This document shows positions 9,081 to 22,976 of a DNA stretch of 64,000 nt, one piece after another. This stretch comes from Ilumatobacteraceae bacterium (lineage in GTDB: Bacteria; Actinomycetota; Acidimicrobiia; Acidimicrobiales; Ilumatobacteraceae). Below the pieces are notes generated by a model. That model searched no databases, was not told the origin of the DNA, and saw only the letters and a list, made by a program, of their open reading frames with translations. The DNA lies in the NCBI GenBank assembly GCA_025463305.1, contig JAOBWK010000021.1, forward strand, positions 1-64,000. Reading direction: 5' to 3'. The stretch's first letter is position 1; every line of letters starts with the position of its first letter. Made by a program: the position numbers and the translations under genes.

Positions 9081-10292
9081 CTACGAGGCGGCGCCGGCGA
9101 AGATGTCGAGCAGGCGATCGATCTGCTCGTCGGTGATGACGAGCGGCGGGCAGAAGGTGACCGTGTCGGTGTTGAGGGCGCGGACGATGGCACCGTTGGC
9201 GAGCATCGCCTCGCGGATGGCCATCGCGTTCTGGTCCGGCTGCAACCCGGCCGCCCACACCGCGCCGTCACCGCGAGCGTGGTCGATGACACCGTCGGCC
9301 GCGAGGGCCTGGAGCCCGGACCCGAGGCGATGGCCGACAGCTTTGGCGCGGTCGACGAGGTTCTCGCGCTCCATGATCTCGAGGTTCTTCAGGCCCGCCG
9401 CACACGCGCTGGCGTGGCCGCTGTACGTGTAGCCGTGGCGCAGGAAGAACGACGGATCGGCCTCGAGGCCGTCGAGCGCTGCGCGGCCGACGAACACGCC
9501 GCCGAGCGGCTGGTAACCGGACGTGACGGCCTTGGCGAAGGTCATCAGGTCGGGCGTGACGCCGTAGTGCTGCGCCGCGAACCAACTGCCGAGGCGACCG
9601 AAGCCGGTGATGACCTCGTCGAAGATCAAGAACGCGCCGTGCTGGTCGCACAGCCGGCGCAGCCCCTGCAGGTAGTTGTCGGTGGGCGGGAACACGCCGC
9701 CGGCACCCTGCACGGGCTCGGTGAGCACGGCCGCGATCTCGCCGCTGCGCTCTTTCATCAGCGTGGCGAGCGTCTCGATGTCGTCGCTCGGCACCTGCAC
9801 GACGTCGGCGAGGAGCGTGCCGTAGCCGACCTTGTTCGGGGCGATGCCCTGCGCGCTGGTGCCGCCGTAGTTGGTGCCGTGGTACCCGCGGGTGCGGGTG
9901 ATGATGAGGGTCTTCTCCGGATGGCCGGCCTGCACATGGGCGAGGCGGGCGAGCTTCATCGCGGTGTCGATCGACTCGCTACCGCTGTCGGTGAAGAACA
10001 CGCGCGACCCGGGCAGCGGGCTCATCGAGATCAGCTTCTCGGCGAGCGCGTCGGCCGGAGCATTGGTGAACGGGTCGAAGCACGAGTACGTCTCCAACGT
10101 GCCCATCTGCGCGGCCACCGCGTCGGCCATCTCCCGGCGACCGTGGCCGATCGCGCAGTACCAGAGGCTGGCCATGCCGTCGATCAGCTCGTTGCCGTCG
10201 GCGTCCCACAGCAGCGCGCCCTCGCCCCGCGTGATGGTGATGAACTGCTCGCGGGTCGGCGGCGCGAATGGGTGCAGGAACGCTGGAGGCAT
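9081..10292 (-). CDS. class III (omega) aminotransferase
   Basis: A 403-residue PLP-dependent class III aminotransferase. Visible landmarks are SGSESIDTAMKLAR (phosphate-binding region), RGYHGTNYGG, the PLP-ring aspartate in FDEVITGFGR, and the Schiff-base lysine in TFAKAVTSGYQPLGG. The family transfers the terminal amino group of compounds such as beta-alanine, taurine or diamines to pyruvate or 2-oxoglutarate; the exact donor cannot be told. It is divergent from glgE and not clearly linked to the trehalose genes. A very short reading frame may follow it on the same strand. Confidence 0.9.
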   Translation of the reverse strand: MPPAFLHPFAPPTREQFITITRGEGALLWDADGNELIDGMASLWYCAIGHGRREMADAVAAQMGTLETYSCFDPFTNAPADALAEKLISMSPLPGSRVFFTDSGSESIDTAMKLARLAHVQAGHPEKTLIITRTRGYHGTNYGGTSAQGIAPNKVGYGTLLADVVQVPSDDIETLATLMKERSGEIAAVLTEPVQGAGGVFPPTDNYLQGLRRLCDQHGAFLIFDEVITGFGRLGSWFAAQHYGVTPDLMTFAKAVTSGYQPLGGVFVGRAALDGLEADPSFFLRHGYTYSGHASACAAGLKNLEIMERENLVDRAKAVGHRLGSGLQALAADGVIDHARGDGAVWAAGLQPDQNAMAIREAMLANGAIVRALNTDTVTFCPPLVITDEQIDRLLDIFAGAAS

Positions 10293-10419
10293 GCCTCAAA
10301 CGTAGCGGCTCGGGTCGTGCCGCGCCGGAGGGTTGCGTTTGATCGCCCCTGCGTGCGGGCATGGTCATCACGACCTCGCATCCCCGGAGCGACCGTCTCC
10401 ACGAGCATGGGAGTGCCTC

Positions 10420-12396
10420 ATGTCGCAGCAAGAAGCATCGCGTCCCGACATGTCGCGACAAGAAGCCCAACGTCGGCTCCGCCTGCGCCAGCGGGGCACG
10501 TCGCGCCCCGACGCCGACCGTCCAGAGCCACCGAGCCGTCCCGAGCGGCTGGCCATCACGAGCATCGCCCCCTCCGTGGCGGAGGGGGAGTACCCGTCGA
10601 AGCGGGTGCTGAACGACGTCGTCGAGTTCTCCGCCGTCGTCGTGTGCGACGGTGCCGTCGAGATCAGCGCCCAGCTCCGGCTCACCGATCCGTGGGGCAC
10701 GCAGTCCGTGCACCCGATGACTCGCCAGACCGGCTACCGGTTCGTGGTCGAGGTGGCGCTGACCGAGCTCGGCACGTACAGCTGGACCGTCGACACCTGG
10801 ATCGATCGGGCCGCGACGTTGCGCTCGCGCATCGCCCGCAAGCGCACCGCCGGTCAGTCGACGCACAACGAGGACGAAGAGCTCCGTCGCCTCGGCGACG
10901 ACACCGTGTCGGACCGCGTCACCAGCCGCACCGAGCACATCATCGTCGACCGGCTGCTCGCCAGCTTCGCCGGGTGGTACGAGTTCTTCCCCCGCTCCAC
11001 CGGTCACTCGGCCGAGCAGCCGGGGACGCTGCGCACGTGCATCGACCGGCTCGACTACGTCGCCGCATCGGGCTTCGACATCGTCTACCTCCCGCCGATC
11101 CACCCCATCGGCCGGCAGCACCGCAAGGGCGTCAACAACGCCGTCGACTCACAGCCCGACGACGTCGGCAGCCCGTGGGCGATCGGTTCGGCCGAGGGTG
11201 GCCACACCGCGATCCATCCCGACCTCGGGACGTTCGAGGACTTCGACGATCTCGTTCGCGAGACGTACGCGCGCGGCCTCGAGATCGCGATGGACATCGC
11301 GTTCCAGTGCAGCCCCGACCACCCCTGGGTGGCCGAGCACCCGGAGTGGTTCTCGATCCGCCCCGACGGCTCCATCGCCTATGCCGAGAACCCGCCGAAG
11401 CAGTACCAGGACATCGTGCCGTTCGACTTCGACTCGGTCGAGTGGCGGAGCCTGTGGGAGGCCCTGGCCGACGTCGTCCGCTTCTGGCACGACCGTGGCG
11501 TGCGCGTCTTCCGGATCGACAACCCGCACACCAAGCCGTTCCGCTTCTGGGAGTGGCTGATCACGGAGATCAAGGCCGAGGACCCGGGTGTCGTGTTCCT
11601 CGCCGAGGCCTTCGCCCACCCGGACGTGATGCTCCAGCTCTCGCGGGTCGGCTTCTCCGTGTCGTACACCCACTTCCCGTGGCAGCACAGCCCATCGGAC
11701 CTCGAGCACTACGCGCACCTGCTGAGCGACGGCGACCGCGGCGAGTTCTTCCGCGCCAGCTCGTGGGTCAACACGCCCGACATCCTCACCGAGGAGCTCC
11801 AGCAGGGCCTGCGCCAGACGTTCGAAGCCCGGCTCCTGATCGCCGCGACCATGAGCGCGTCGTATGGCGTGTACGGCCCGGTGTTCGAGCTGCAGGTCTC
11901 GAATGCGCTGGCGAACAGCGAGGAGTACGAGCACGGCGAGAAGTACGAGGTGCGGTCCTGGGACCTCGACACCGATCACTCGCTGCGCGCCCAGATGCAG
12001 CGGATCAACGAGATCCGCAAGCAGTACGTGGCGCTGCAGCACGATCGCTCGCTCGTGTTCCACCACTGCGACAACGAGCGCCTCGTCGTGTTCTCCAAGA
12101 CCGCGCCGAACCGGATCAACACCACCGGCGATCGCGCACCGATCCTGGTCGTCGCCAACACCGATCACTACAACGCGCAGGACGGCTACGTGCGGCTCGA
12201 CCTGTCGGCGTTCGGCACCGAGCTGGGCGCGGCCGATCCGTCAGCGACGTACGAGGTGCACGACCTGCTGACCGATCAGCGGTTCACCTGGCACGGCGCC
12301 GACAACTACGTGCGGCTCGATCCGTGGACGCAGTCGGCACACGTGTTCGCGGTGCGGCGCCTCGACTACTCGGACACGCAGCACGAGCTGATCTGA
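10420..12396 (+). CDS. glgE: alpha-1,4-glucan:maltose-1-phosphate maltosyltransferase
   Basis: GlgE transfers maltose from maltose-1-phosphate onto alpha-1,4-glucan. The protein has the N-terminal beta-sandwich region, then AGWYEFFPRS and GFDIVYLPPIHPIG. The GH13 catalytic core follows, with the nucleophile in FRIDNPHTKP (D367) and the acid/base in FLAEAF (E396). These sequences are characteristic of the GH13_3 GlgE subfamily rather than ordinary amylases. ATG 10420 is chosen because GGGAG lies 6 nt upstream; a longer frame from TTG 10333 lacks such a site. It is followed after 3 nt by the treS-maltokinase fusion, which makes its donor substrate. Confidence 0.95.
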   Translation: MSQQEASRPDMSRQEAQRRLRLRQRGTSRPDADRPEPPSRPERLAITSIAPSVAEGEYPSKRVLNDVVEFSAVVVCDGAVEISAQLRLTDPWGTQSVHPMTRQTGYRFVVEVALTELGTYSWTVDTWIDRAATLRSRIARKRTAGQSTHNEDEELRRLGDDTVSDRVTSRTEHIIVDRLLASFAGWYEFFPRSTGHSAEQPGTLRTCIDRLDYVAASGFDIVYLPPIHPIGRQHRKGVNNAVDSQPDDVGSPWAIGSAEGGHTAIHPDLGTFEDFDDLVRETYARGLEIAMDIAFQCSPDHPWVAEHPEWFSIRPDGSIAYAENPPKQYQDIVPFDFDSVEWRSLWEALADVVRFWHDRGVRVFRIDNPHTKPFRFWEWLITEIKAEDPGVVFLAEAFAHPDVMLQLSRVGFSVSYTHFPWQHSPSDLEHYAHLLSDGDRGEFFRASSWVNTPDILTEELQQGLRQTFEARLLIAATMSASYGVYGPVFELQVSNALANSEEYEHGEKYEVRSWDLDTDHSLRAQMQRINEIRKQYVALQHDRSLVFHHCDNERLVVFSKTAPNRINTTGDRAPILVVANTDHYNAQDGYVRLDLSAFGTELGAADPSATYEVHDLLTDQRFTWHGADNYVRLDPWTQSAHVFAVRRLDYSDTQHELI

Positions 12397-12399
12397 CGC

Positions 12400-15642
<3,243 letters not shown>

Positions 15643-15651
15643 GCATCCCGT

Positions 15652-15693
15652 CGGAGGGTTACCCGTGCACCCGGGTGCACGGCAAACCCTCCG
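15652..15693. terminator. 42-bp palindrome between convergent trehalose genes
   Basis: A perfect 20-bp palindrome (CCGTGCACCCGGGTGCACGG) at 15663-15682 is flanked by 9-bp outer arms CGGAGGGTT and AACCCTCCG, with one 2-bp mismatch between. It fills nearly all of the 51-nt gap between the treS-mak stop and the treZ stop, ending exactly at the treZ stop codon. Being symmetric, it can fold in either transcript and is probably a bidirectional terminator. There is no T-run, as is common in high-GC actinomycetes. Confidence 0.75.
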
Positions 15694-17450
<1,757 letters not shown>

Positions 17451-17454
<4 letters not shown>

Positions 17455-19955
17455 CGGACCACGTCCGTCGCGTCCGTGCGGATCAGCACCACGATGCCGA
17501 GGTCGCCGGCGAGATCGCCGATGCGCAGCGCGCCGCTGCACGGGGCGGCCGAGCCCAGCGCGTCTCGCCAGTCGCCCGGCGGCAGCTCGATGGAGGTGTC
17601 GCCCCAACCGTCGCCGGCGAGCCGGACCGGACGGGTGCAGGCGACGACGACCACGTTGTCGCCGCGGCAGAATCCGACGGCGGCATCGCCGAACGAACCG
17701 CTGATCGCAACGGGCCGGTAGGTGGCATCGGCACCGACGAACGCCGCCGGAAGCCCGGCGCGGATGGCGAGGAGCCGCTGCGTCAGCCACAGCTTCGTCA
17801 CGCCAACGGTGTCGTCGGCAAGCGCGACCGCAGGACGAGATGCCGTGGTGTCGTCGAGCAGCCGGCGGCGGAGGACGGTGTCGACATCGGCGCGGTTGTC
17901 GGGATCGACGAGGCTGTCGGTCCACAGCTCGCTGCCCTGGTAGAAGTCGGGGACCCCCGGGGCCAGCGCCTTCACGGCCAGCTGGCTCAGCGACCCGAGC
18001 CGGGCCGGCACGTCGAGCGCCGCGACGAACGCAGCCAACTCGTCCTGGAACGCGGTGTCGGCGGCGAGCGCGTCGGAGAAGGCGAAGAACACGTCCTCGG
18101 CCTCGGTCGGGCGCAGCCACGACGTGACCTGCTTGGCCTCGCGCATCGACTTCAACAGCACCTCGTGAGTGCGCTCGACGCTCAACGGATGGGCGGCGAC
18201 GAGCGTCTGGTAGAGCAGGTACTCCATCGAACGATCCGGCGTCGCGCCGTCCCACTTCGGGTTGTTCGCACTGCGCCAACGCAGCACGGTCTCGCGCCAG
18301 CGCTCGGGCATCTCGGTCAGCAGCGCGATCCGGATCCGGACGTCTTCGGACCGCTTGGTGTCGTGCGTCGACGTCGAGCTCATCGTCAGCGGGTGTGATG
18401 TCGCGGTCTCGATCGACTCGCGGTGGAACGCCTCGACCGGCACACCGAACTCGCCCGGGTCCGAACCCACCTCGTTCAGCGCGAGCAGTCGGTTGTAGCG
18501 GTAGAACGTCGTGTCCTCCACGCCCTTGGCCATCGCCGGACCGCTCAGCTGCTGGAACCGAGCGACGAACTCCACACCGTCGACCCCAGCGTCACCCGAG
18601 GTGAGGAGATCGCACAGGCGGCCGAGCAGGTCGCCGTCGATCTCGGGCTCGTGGCGGCGGACGGACTCGAGCACTCCCGCGATGACGGCACGATCGGTGT
18701 CGGCCACCTCGCCACCGGCGGTCTCGGCGACGTACGTGCGGTACACCGGCATCGCCACGAGCATCGCCTCCAACGCCTGTCTGATCGCGGCGCGGCTGAA
18801 GTCGCGGGCGACGACGCCGGCCTCGCAGCAGCGCGCGGCCAGGTCGGTGAGGCGGGTCAGCTCGGTGCCGAACAGATCGTGGAGGGCCTGGTGCTTCGCC
18901 GCGAACACGACGGCGTCGAGTCGCGCCGACGAGCCGGTGAACTCCTCGAACAGCGCGGTGAACGCGAGCTCGGCGGTGGGCTCGACGAACAGACCGGTGA
19001 TGCGTCGCATGACGTCGTAGCCGGTCGTGCCGTCGACCGGCCATGCTGCGGGCAGGACCTCGCCCGGTTCGAGGATCTTCTCGATGACGATCCACGCGTC
19101 GGGCGCCGCAGCACGGAGATCGGCGAGGTACCGCCCCGGGTCTCGCAAGCCGTCGGGATGATCGATCCGGAGCCCCTGCACGTCGCCGGCGCGGACCCAA
19201 CCGAGCGTTCGTTCGTGCACCGCGGCGAAGACCTCCGGATCCTCGACCCGGACCCCGGCGAGCGTGGTGACGTCGAAGAACCGGCGGTAGTCGAGCTCGT
19301 CTCGCGCCACCCGCCAGCAGGCCAGCCGGTAGTGCTGCTGCTCGAGCACCTTGTGCAGCTGCGCGGCGCGGTCGGCGCCGGACCCTGGCGGCGCGAGGGT
19401 GTTCGGCTCGATGACCGTCGTCGGTGCCACCGGGAAGCGGAGATCGCCCACACGGATCTCGTGCCCACCCTCGTCGCCGGGCACCAGCTCGATCGTGCCG
19501 TCGGCGAGCTCGGTGGCGTAGTCACGGCCGAGCACGGCGAGCAGCACCTTGCCGGCCAGCTTCGTCTCGGGCGGGGACCAGTCGATGTCGAAGAACCGCG
19601 CGTCGGCGCTGTTCGGCCCGTCGCGGAGCACGTTCCACCAGCGGCGGTTGGCCGCTGCGTCGGCCACCGACATGTGGTTCGGCACGACGTCGACGACGTT
19701 GCCGAGCCCGTGTTCGCGCAGCGCGGCATGGAAGCGCTGCAGCGCCTCCTCGCCCCCGAGCTCGTCGCTGACCCGGCCGTGATCGACCGTGTCGTAGCCG
19801 TGGGTGGAACCAGCGGCGGCGGTGAGGTAGGAGGAGGTGTAGACGTGGCTGATCCCGAGCTCGGCCAGGTAGGGCACCAGTGCGGCGGCGGCGTCGAGGC
19901 CGAACGACGGGGTCAGCTGCAGTCGGTACGTCGCGACCAACGCAGGCTCGGGCAT
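17451..19955 (-). CDS. treY: malto-oligosyltrehalose synthase
   Basis: TreY isomerises the reducing-end glucose of maltodextrins into a terminal alpha,alpha-1,1 trehalose unit. The 834-residue protein begins ATYRLQLTPSFGLDAA and contains the family signatures STHGYDTVDHGRVS and VVDVVPNHMSVA. It also has GLRIDHPDGLRDPGRYL (nucleophile), VIEKILEPGE (acid/base) and STSTHDTKRSEDVR. Its length is at the upper end for the family. It is the first gene of the treYZ pair and starts 21 nt from the cobC-like gene stop, so it may also be read from further upstream. No treX (debranching) gene is present in the window. Confidence 0.95.
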
Positions 19956-19976
19956 GGGTGTCCGGGTACCCGGCGC

Positions 19977-20927
19977 CTATGCCGACGAAACCTCGGCGAC
20001 GGTGGTGGGGACGCGTGGCGCCACGGTGGCGAGCGCGGTGAGCACGCGGTCGACGTCACGCGGCGCGGGCAGCCCGATCCGGTGCACGTCGGGCAGGCCG
20101 AACGAGCCGCAGTCACGCACCACGATGCCGAGCGGTGCCAACGCAGCGCGGAGGCCCGGCGTCGACGGGAGCAGCAGCCACGGGGCGACGCCATCCATCA
20201 CGTCGAAGCCGAGATCGGCGACGGCGGCGGCGAGCAGGGCGCGATGACGTCCGATGCGCGCCGCAGTCGCCGGCAGGTCCTCGCGCCCGAGCAGCGTCGG
20301 GAGGAGCGCGAGGGCCAGCCCGTTCACCGACCAACGCGGTTGGGAGCCGCGGATCCGCGCTGCCGACGCGGCATCGGGCGCGATCACGTGACCGAGGCGG
20401 ATGCCGGGGCACGACCACAGCTTGGTGAGCGATCCGATCCGCCATGCTGCGTCATCGCCGCGGGTCCAGGAGCCCATCGTCATCGGCCAGAACGCCTCGT
20501 CCCAGACCGTTGCCGTCTCGTCGGGGCCGGCGAGCAGCCCGAGCGGGCTCGACGGGTTCGACCGCCAGCGGCCTCCCGATGGGTCATCGCCGCTGCGGAG
20601 GTGCCGGCGGTAGAGCGAGAAGTCGGGATCGTCCACCAGGCCGTCGCCGAGCAGCGCGGCCACGAGCGCGATCGCTTCGGCGCCTCCGTTGGTGAGCACG
20701 ACGCGGTCGGCGCTCACGCCGACGTGCGCTGCGAGCAGCTCGGTGCCGGCCGATGCATCGGGGTAGGCGTTGAACGTGCTCGCGGGAACATCGCCGACGA
20801 GCGCCGCGACGTCGGGTGCGAACGGGTTGAGGCTCGCCGACAGATCGAGCACCGAGGCCGGATCCAGCCCCAGCGACCGGGCGACGGCTGCACCGTCGCC
20901 GCCATGCTCGCCGGCGGCTCGAACCAT
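19977..20927 (-). CDS. cobC: threonine-phosphate decarboxylase-like aminotransferase (CobC/CobD type)
   Basis: A PLP-dependent fold-type I enzyme of about 316 residues, resembling histidinol-phosphate aminotransferase. HGGDG near the N-terminus, LSASLNPFAP, LTNGGAEAI and the Schiff-base segment GSLTKLWSCPGIRLGH match the CobC/CobD group. In cobalamin synthesis that group decarboxylates threonine phosphate to the aminopropanol-phosphate linker. The start is put at ATG 20927, just before HGGDG. ATG 20999 is also in frame but the added 24 residues look unlike the family and would leave only 6 nt between this gene and divergent cobO. Its position beside cobO supports a cobalamin role. Confidence 0.75.
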   Translation of the reverse strand: MVRAAGEHGGDGAAVARSLGLDPASVLDLSASLNPFAPDVAALVGDVPASTFNAYPDASAGTELLAAHVGVSADRVVLTNGGAEAIALVAALLGDGLVDDPDFSLYRRHLRSGDDPSGGRWRSNPSSPLGLLAGPDETATVWDEAFWPMTMGSWTRGDDAAWRIGSLTKLWSCPGIRLGHVIAPDAASAARIRGSQPRWSVNGLALALLPTLLGREDLPATAARIGRHRALLAAAVADLGFDVMDGVAPWLLLPSTPGLRAALAPLGIVVRDCGSFGLPDVHRIGLPAPRDVDRVLTALATVAPRVPTTVAEVSSA

Positions 20928-21005
20928 GGCCGAGAAGCTACTGCCCGCGGGAACCGGCAGCACGGCGATGGAGCACACCGGCGCAGGGTTTGTCATCATG
21001 GGCGG

Positions 21006-21527
21006 ATGCCCCGACAGTCGATCATCCTCGTGAACACCGGTCACGGCAAGGGGAAGAGCTCGGCGGCGTTCGGCGTGATGTCCCGCGGCTGGGCACGCGG
21101 CTGGACCGTCGGCGTGGTGCAGTTCCTGAAGAGTGGCAAGTGGAAGATCGGCGAGAAGAAGCTCGCCGACCACCTCGGCATCGAGTGGCACACGCTCGGC
21201 GACGGCTTCACGTGGGAGTCCACCGACATGGAGGAGACCATCGCCAAGGGCCGCCACGCCTGGGAGGTCGCCCGGGAGAAGCTCGTGTCCGGCGACTTCG
21301 ACCTGCTGATCCTCGACGAGCTGACGTACGCCGTGAAGTACGGCTGGGTCGATGTGGCCGAGGTGGTCGACGGGCTGCAGAACCGGGCGCAGAAGACGAA
21401 CGTCGTCATCACCGGCCGAGACTGCCCGCCGGAGATCATCGAGATCGCCAACACGGTCACCGAGATGCGCAAGATCAAGCACGCCTACGACGAGGGCATC
21501 ACGGCGATGAAGGGCATCGAGTATTGA
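21006..21527 (+). CDS. cobO: corrinoid adenosyltransferase (CobO/BtuR type)
   Basis: A 173-residue ATP:cob(I)alamin/cob(I)yrinate adenosyltransferase that attaches the 5'-deoxyadenosyl group to cobalt. The nucleotide-binding loop NTGHGKGKSSAAFG is at about residues 10-23, followed by VVQFLKSGKW, DLLILDELTYAV and VITGRDCPPE, all diagnostic of the CobA/CobO/BtuR family. It is the first gene of the cobO-B-G-H-I-J run. Its stop overlaps the TTG start of cobB (TATTGA). The enzyme needs Co(I), but no recognised cob(II) reductase such as CobR is present in the window. Confidence 0.95.
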   Translation: MPRQSIILVNTGHGKGKSSAAFGVMSRGWARGWTVGVVQFLKSGKWKIGEKKLADHLGIEWHTLGDGFTWESTDMEETIAKGRHAWEVAREKLVSGDFDLLILDELTYAVKYGWVDVAEVVDGLQNRAQKTNVVITGRDCPPEIIEIANTVTEMRKIKHAYDEGITAMKGIEY

Positions 21528-22930
21528 GCACGCCGTCGCTGCCGAACCGACTGGGTCCACGAGTCGTGATCGCCGGCACGAACTCGGGCGTCGGCAAGAC
21601 CACGGTGGCGACCGGGATCATGGCGGCGATGCGCCGACGCGGGACACGGGTCGCTCCGGCGAAGGTCGGGCCCGACTTCATCGATCCGGGCTACCACGCG
21701 CTGGCGTGCGGGCGGCCGGGTCGCAACCTCGACGCGTGGATGAGTGGCCCGGAGCTGATCCCGGCGCTCGCTGCCCGGGCCGGACTCGATGCCGAGGTGC
21801 TCGTCGTCGAGGGCGTGATGGGCCTGTTCGACGGCGCCGCCGACGGCACGCTGTCGTCGACGGCCGACATCGCCCACCTCATCGACGCGCCGGTGATCCT
21901 GGTCGTCGACTGCTCGGCCCAGGCCGGCTCGGTCGCGGCCGTCGTGCACGGGTTCGCGACCTTCGATCCCCGAGTGCGCGTCGCCGGCGTGGTCCTCAAC
22001 CGGTTGGCCTCGGCGGGTCACGAGTCGATGGTGCGCGACGCGCTTTCTGCGTCGACCGTTGGCGTCCCGGTGGTCGGCGCACTGCACCGCGATGAGCGTC
22101 TCTCGTGGCGTGATCGGCACCTCGGGTTGATCCCGGTGGCCGAGCAGCCCGAGGCGATCGGCCGCTCGCTCGACCTGCTGGCCGAGCTGATCCTCGCGAG
22201 CTGCGACCTCGACGCGATCGAGGCCATCGCCCGCACCGCCGAACCGATGGCCGTCGACGTCTTGCTCCCCAGGGCCCAGCCCGTGGTGTGCGCCGACGGC
22301 CGCCGACCGCGTATCGCCGTCGCAGCGGGACGGGCGTTCACGTTCTCGTATCCCGACAACGTCGAGGCGCTGATCGCCGCGGGCGCCGAGATCGTCGAGC
22401 TCGACCCGTTGCTGGATCCGCACCTGCCGGAGGGCATCGACGGGCTCGTCATCGGCGGCGGGTTCCCGGAGGTGATGGTCGATCAGCTGGCCGGCAACAC
22501 GACGTTGCTGACGGACGTCCGCGAGCGGATCGCCGGCGGGCTCGTGACGTGGGCGGAGTGCGGGGGCCTGCTGTGGTTGGCGGCGTCGCTCGACGGGCGG
22601 TCGCTCGCCGGTGTCGTGCACACCAGCGCCGTCATGACCAAGCGGTTGACGCTCGGCTACCGGACCGCCGAGACGCTCGTGCCGACGCCCTTCGGCCCGT
22701 CCGGGGTGAGCCTGCGCGGCCACGAGTTCCACTACTCCGAGACGACGCCGTCCGGCGAGGCGCTCCACCTCACGGGTCGCAACGGCGAGGGCGTGGCCGG
22801 GTTCGCGACGCCGACGCTGCTGGCCAGCTACCTCCACGTGCACCTCGCGGCCCGGCCCGATCTCGCGGCCGCCTTCGTGGCGTGCGCGGCGGGTTCCCGG
22901 GTGGTGGTGGCAGCGTCCGGCCCGACGTAG
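21524..22930 (+). CDS. cobB: (hydrogeno)cobyrinic acid a,c-diamide synthase
   Basis: A 468-residue glutamine-dependent amidotransferase that amidates the a and c side chains of the corrin ring. The N-terminal ATPase half has GTNSGVGKTTVATG and KVGPDFIDPGYH. EGVMGLFDG lies in the middle, and the C-terminal class I glutaminase domain carries nucleophile Cys346 in WAECGGLLW and RGHEFHYSE. The start is an unusual TTG at 21524 overlapping the cobO stop; no ATG or GTG could begin the protein without cutting the P-loop domain. The TAG stop lies inside the 29-bp palindrome that precedes cobG. Confidence 0.93.
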   Translation: MSTPSLPNRLGPRVVIAGTNSGVGKTTVATGIMAAMRRRGTRVAPAKVGPDFIDPGYHALACGRPGRNLDAWMSGPELIPALAARAGLDAEVLVVEGVMGLFDGAADGTLSSTADIAHLIDAPVILVVDCSAQAGSVAAVVHGFATFDPRVRVAGVVLNRLASAGHESMVRDALSASTVGVPVVGALHRDERLSWRDRHLGLIPVAEQPEAIGRSLDLLAELILASCDLDAIEAIARTAEPMAVDVLLPRAQPVVCADGRRPRIAVAAGRAFTFSYPDNVEALIAAGAEIVELDPLLDPHLPEGIDGLVIGGGFPEVMVDQLAGNTTLLTDVRERIAGGLVTWAECGGLLWLAASLDGRSLAGVVHTSAVMTKRLTLGYRTAETLVPTPFGPSGVSLRGHEFHYSETTPSGEALHLTGRNGEGVAGFATPTLLASYLHVHLAARPDLAAAFVACAAGSRVVVAASGPT

Positions 22931-22950
22931 GGCAGGCTGCCCTACGTCGG
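22922..22950. promoter_or_regulatory. perfect 29-bp palindrome before cobG carrying two CGTAGGGCA half-sites
   Basis: Two 14-bp arms (22922-22935 and 22937-22950) are exact reverse complements around one central base. Each arm contains CGTAGGGCA, and the same half-site recurs twice in direct orientation at 45204-45224, next to the gene for a ribbon-helix-helix fusion protein. A further 5-bp pair (22915-22919 with 22951-22955) can lengthen the stem. It could be an operator for cobG-H-I-J, or an RNA hairpin limiting read-through from cobB. The arm contains the cobB stop codon. No T-run follows. Confidence 0.6.
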
Positions 22951-22976
22951 CGGACATCCGCTATCGTCCGTTGGCA

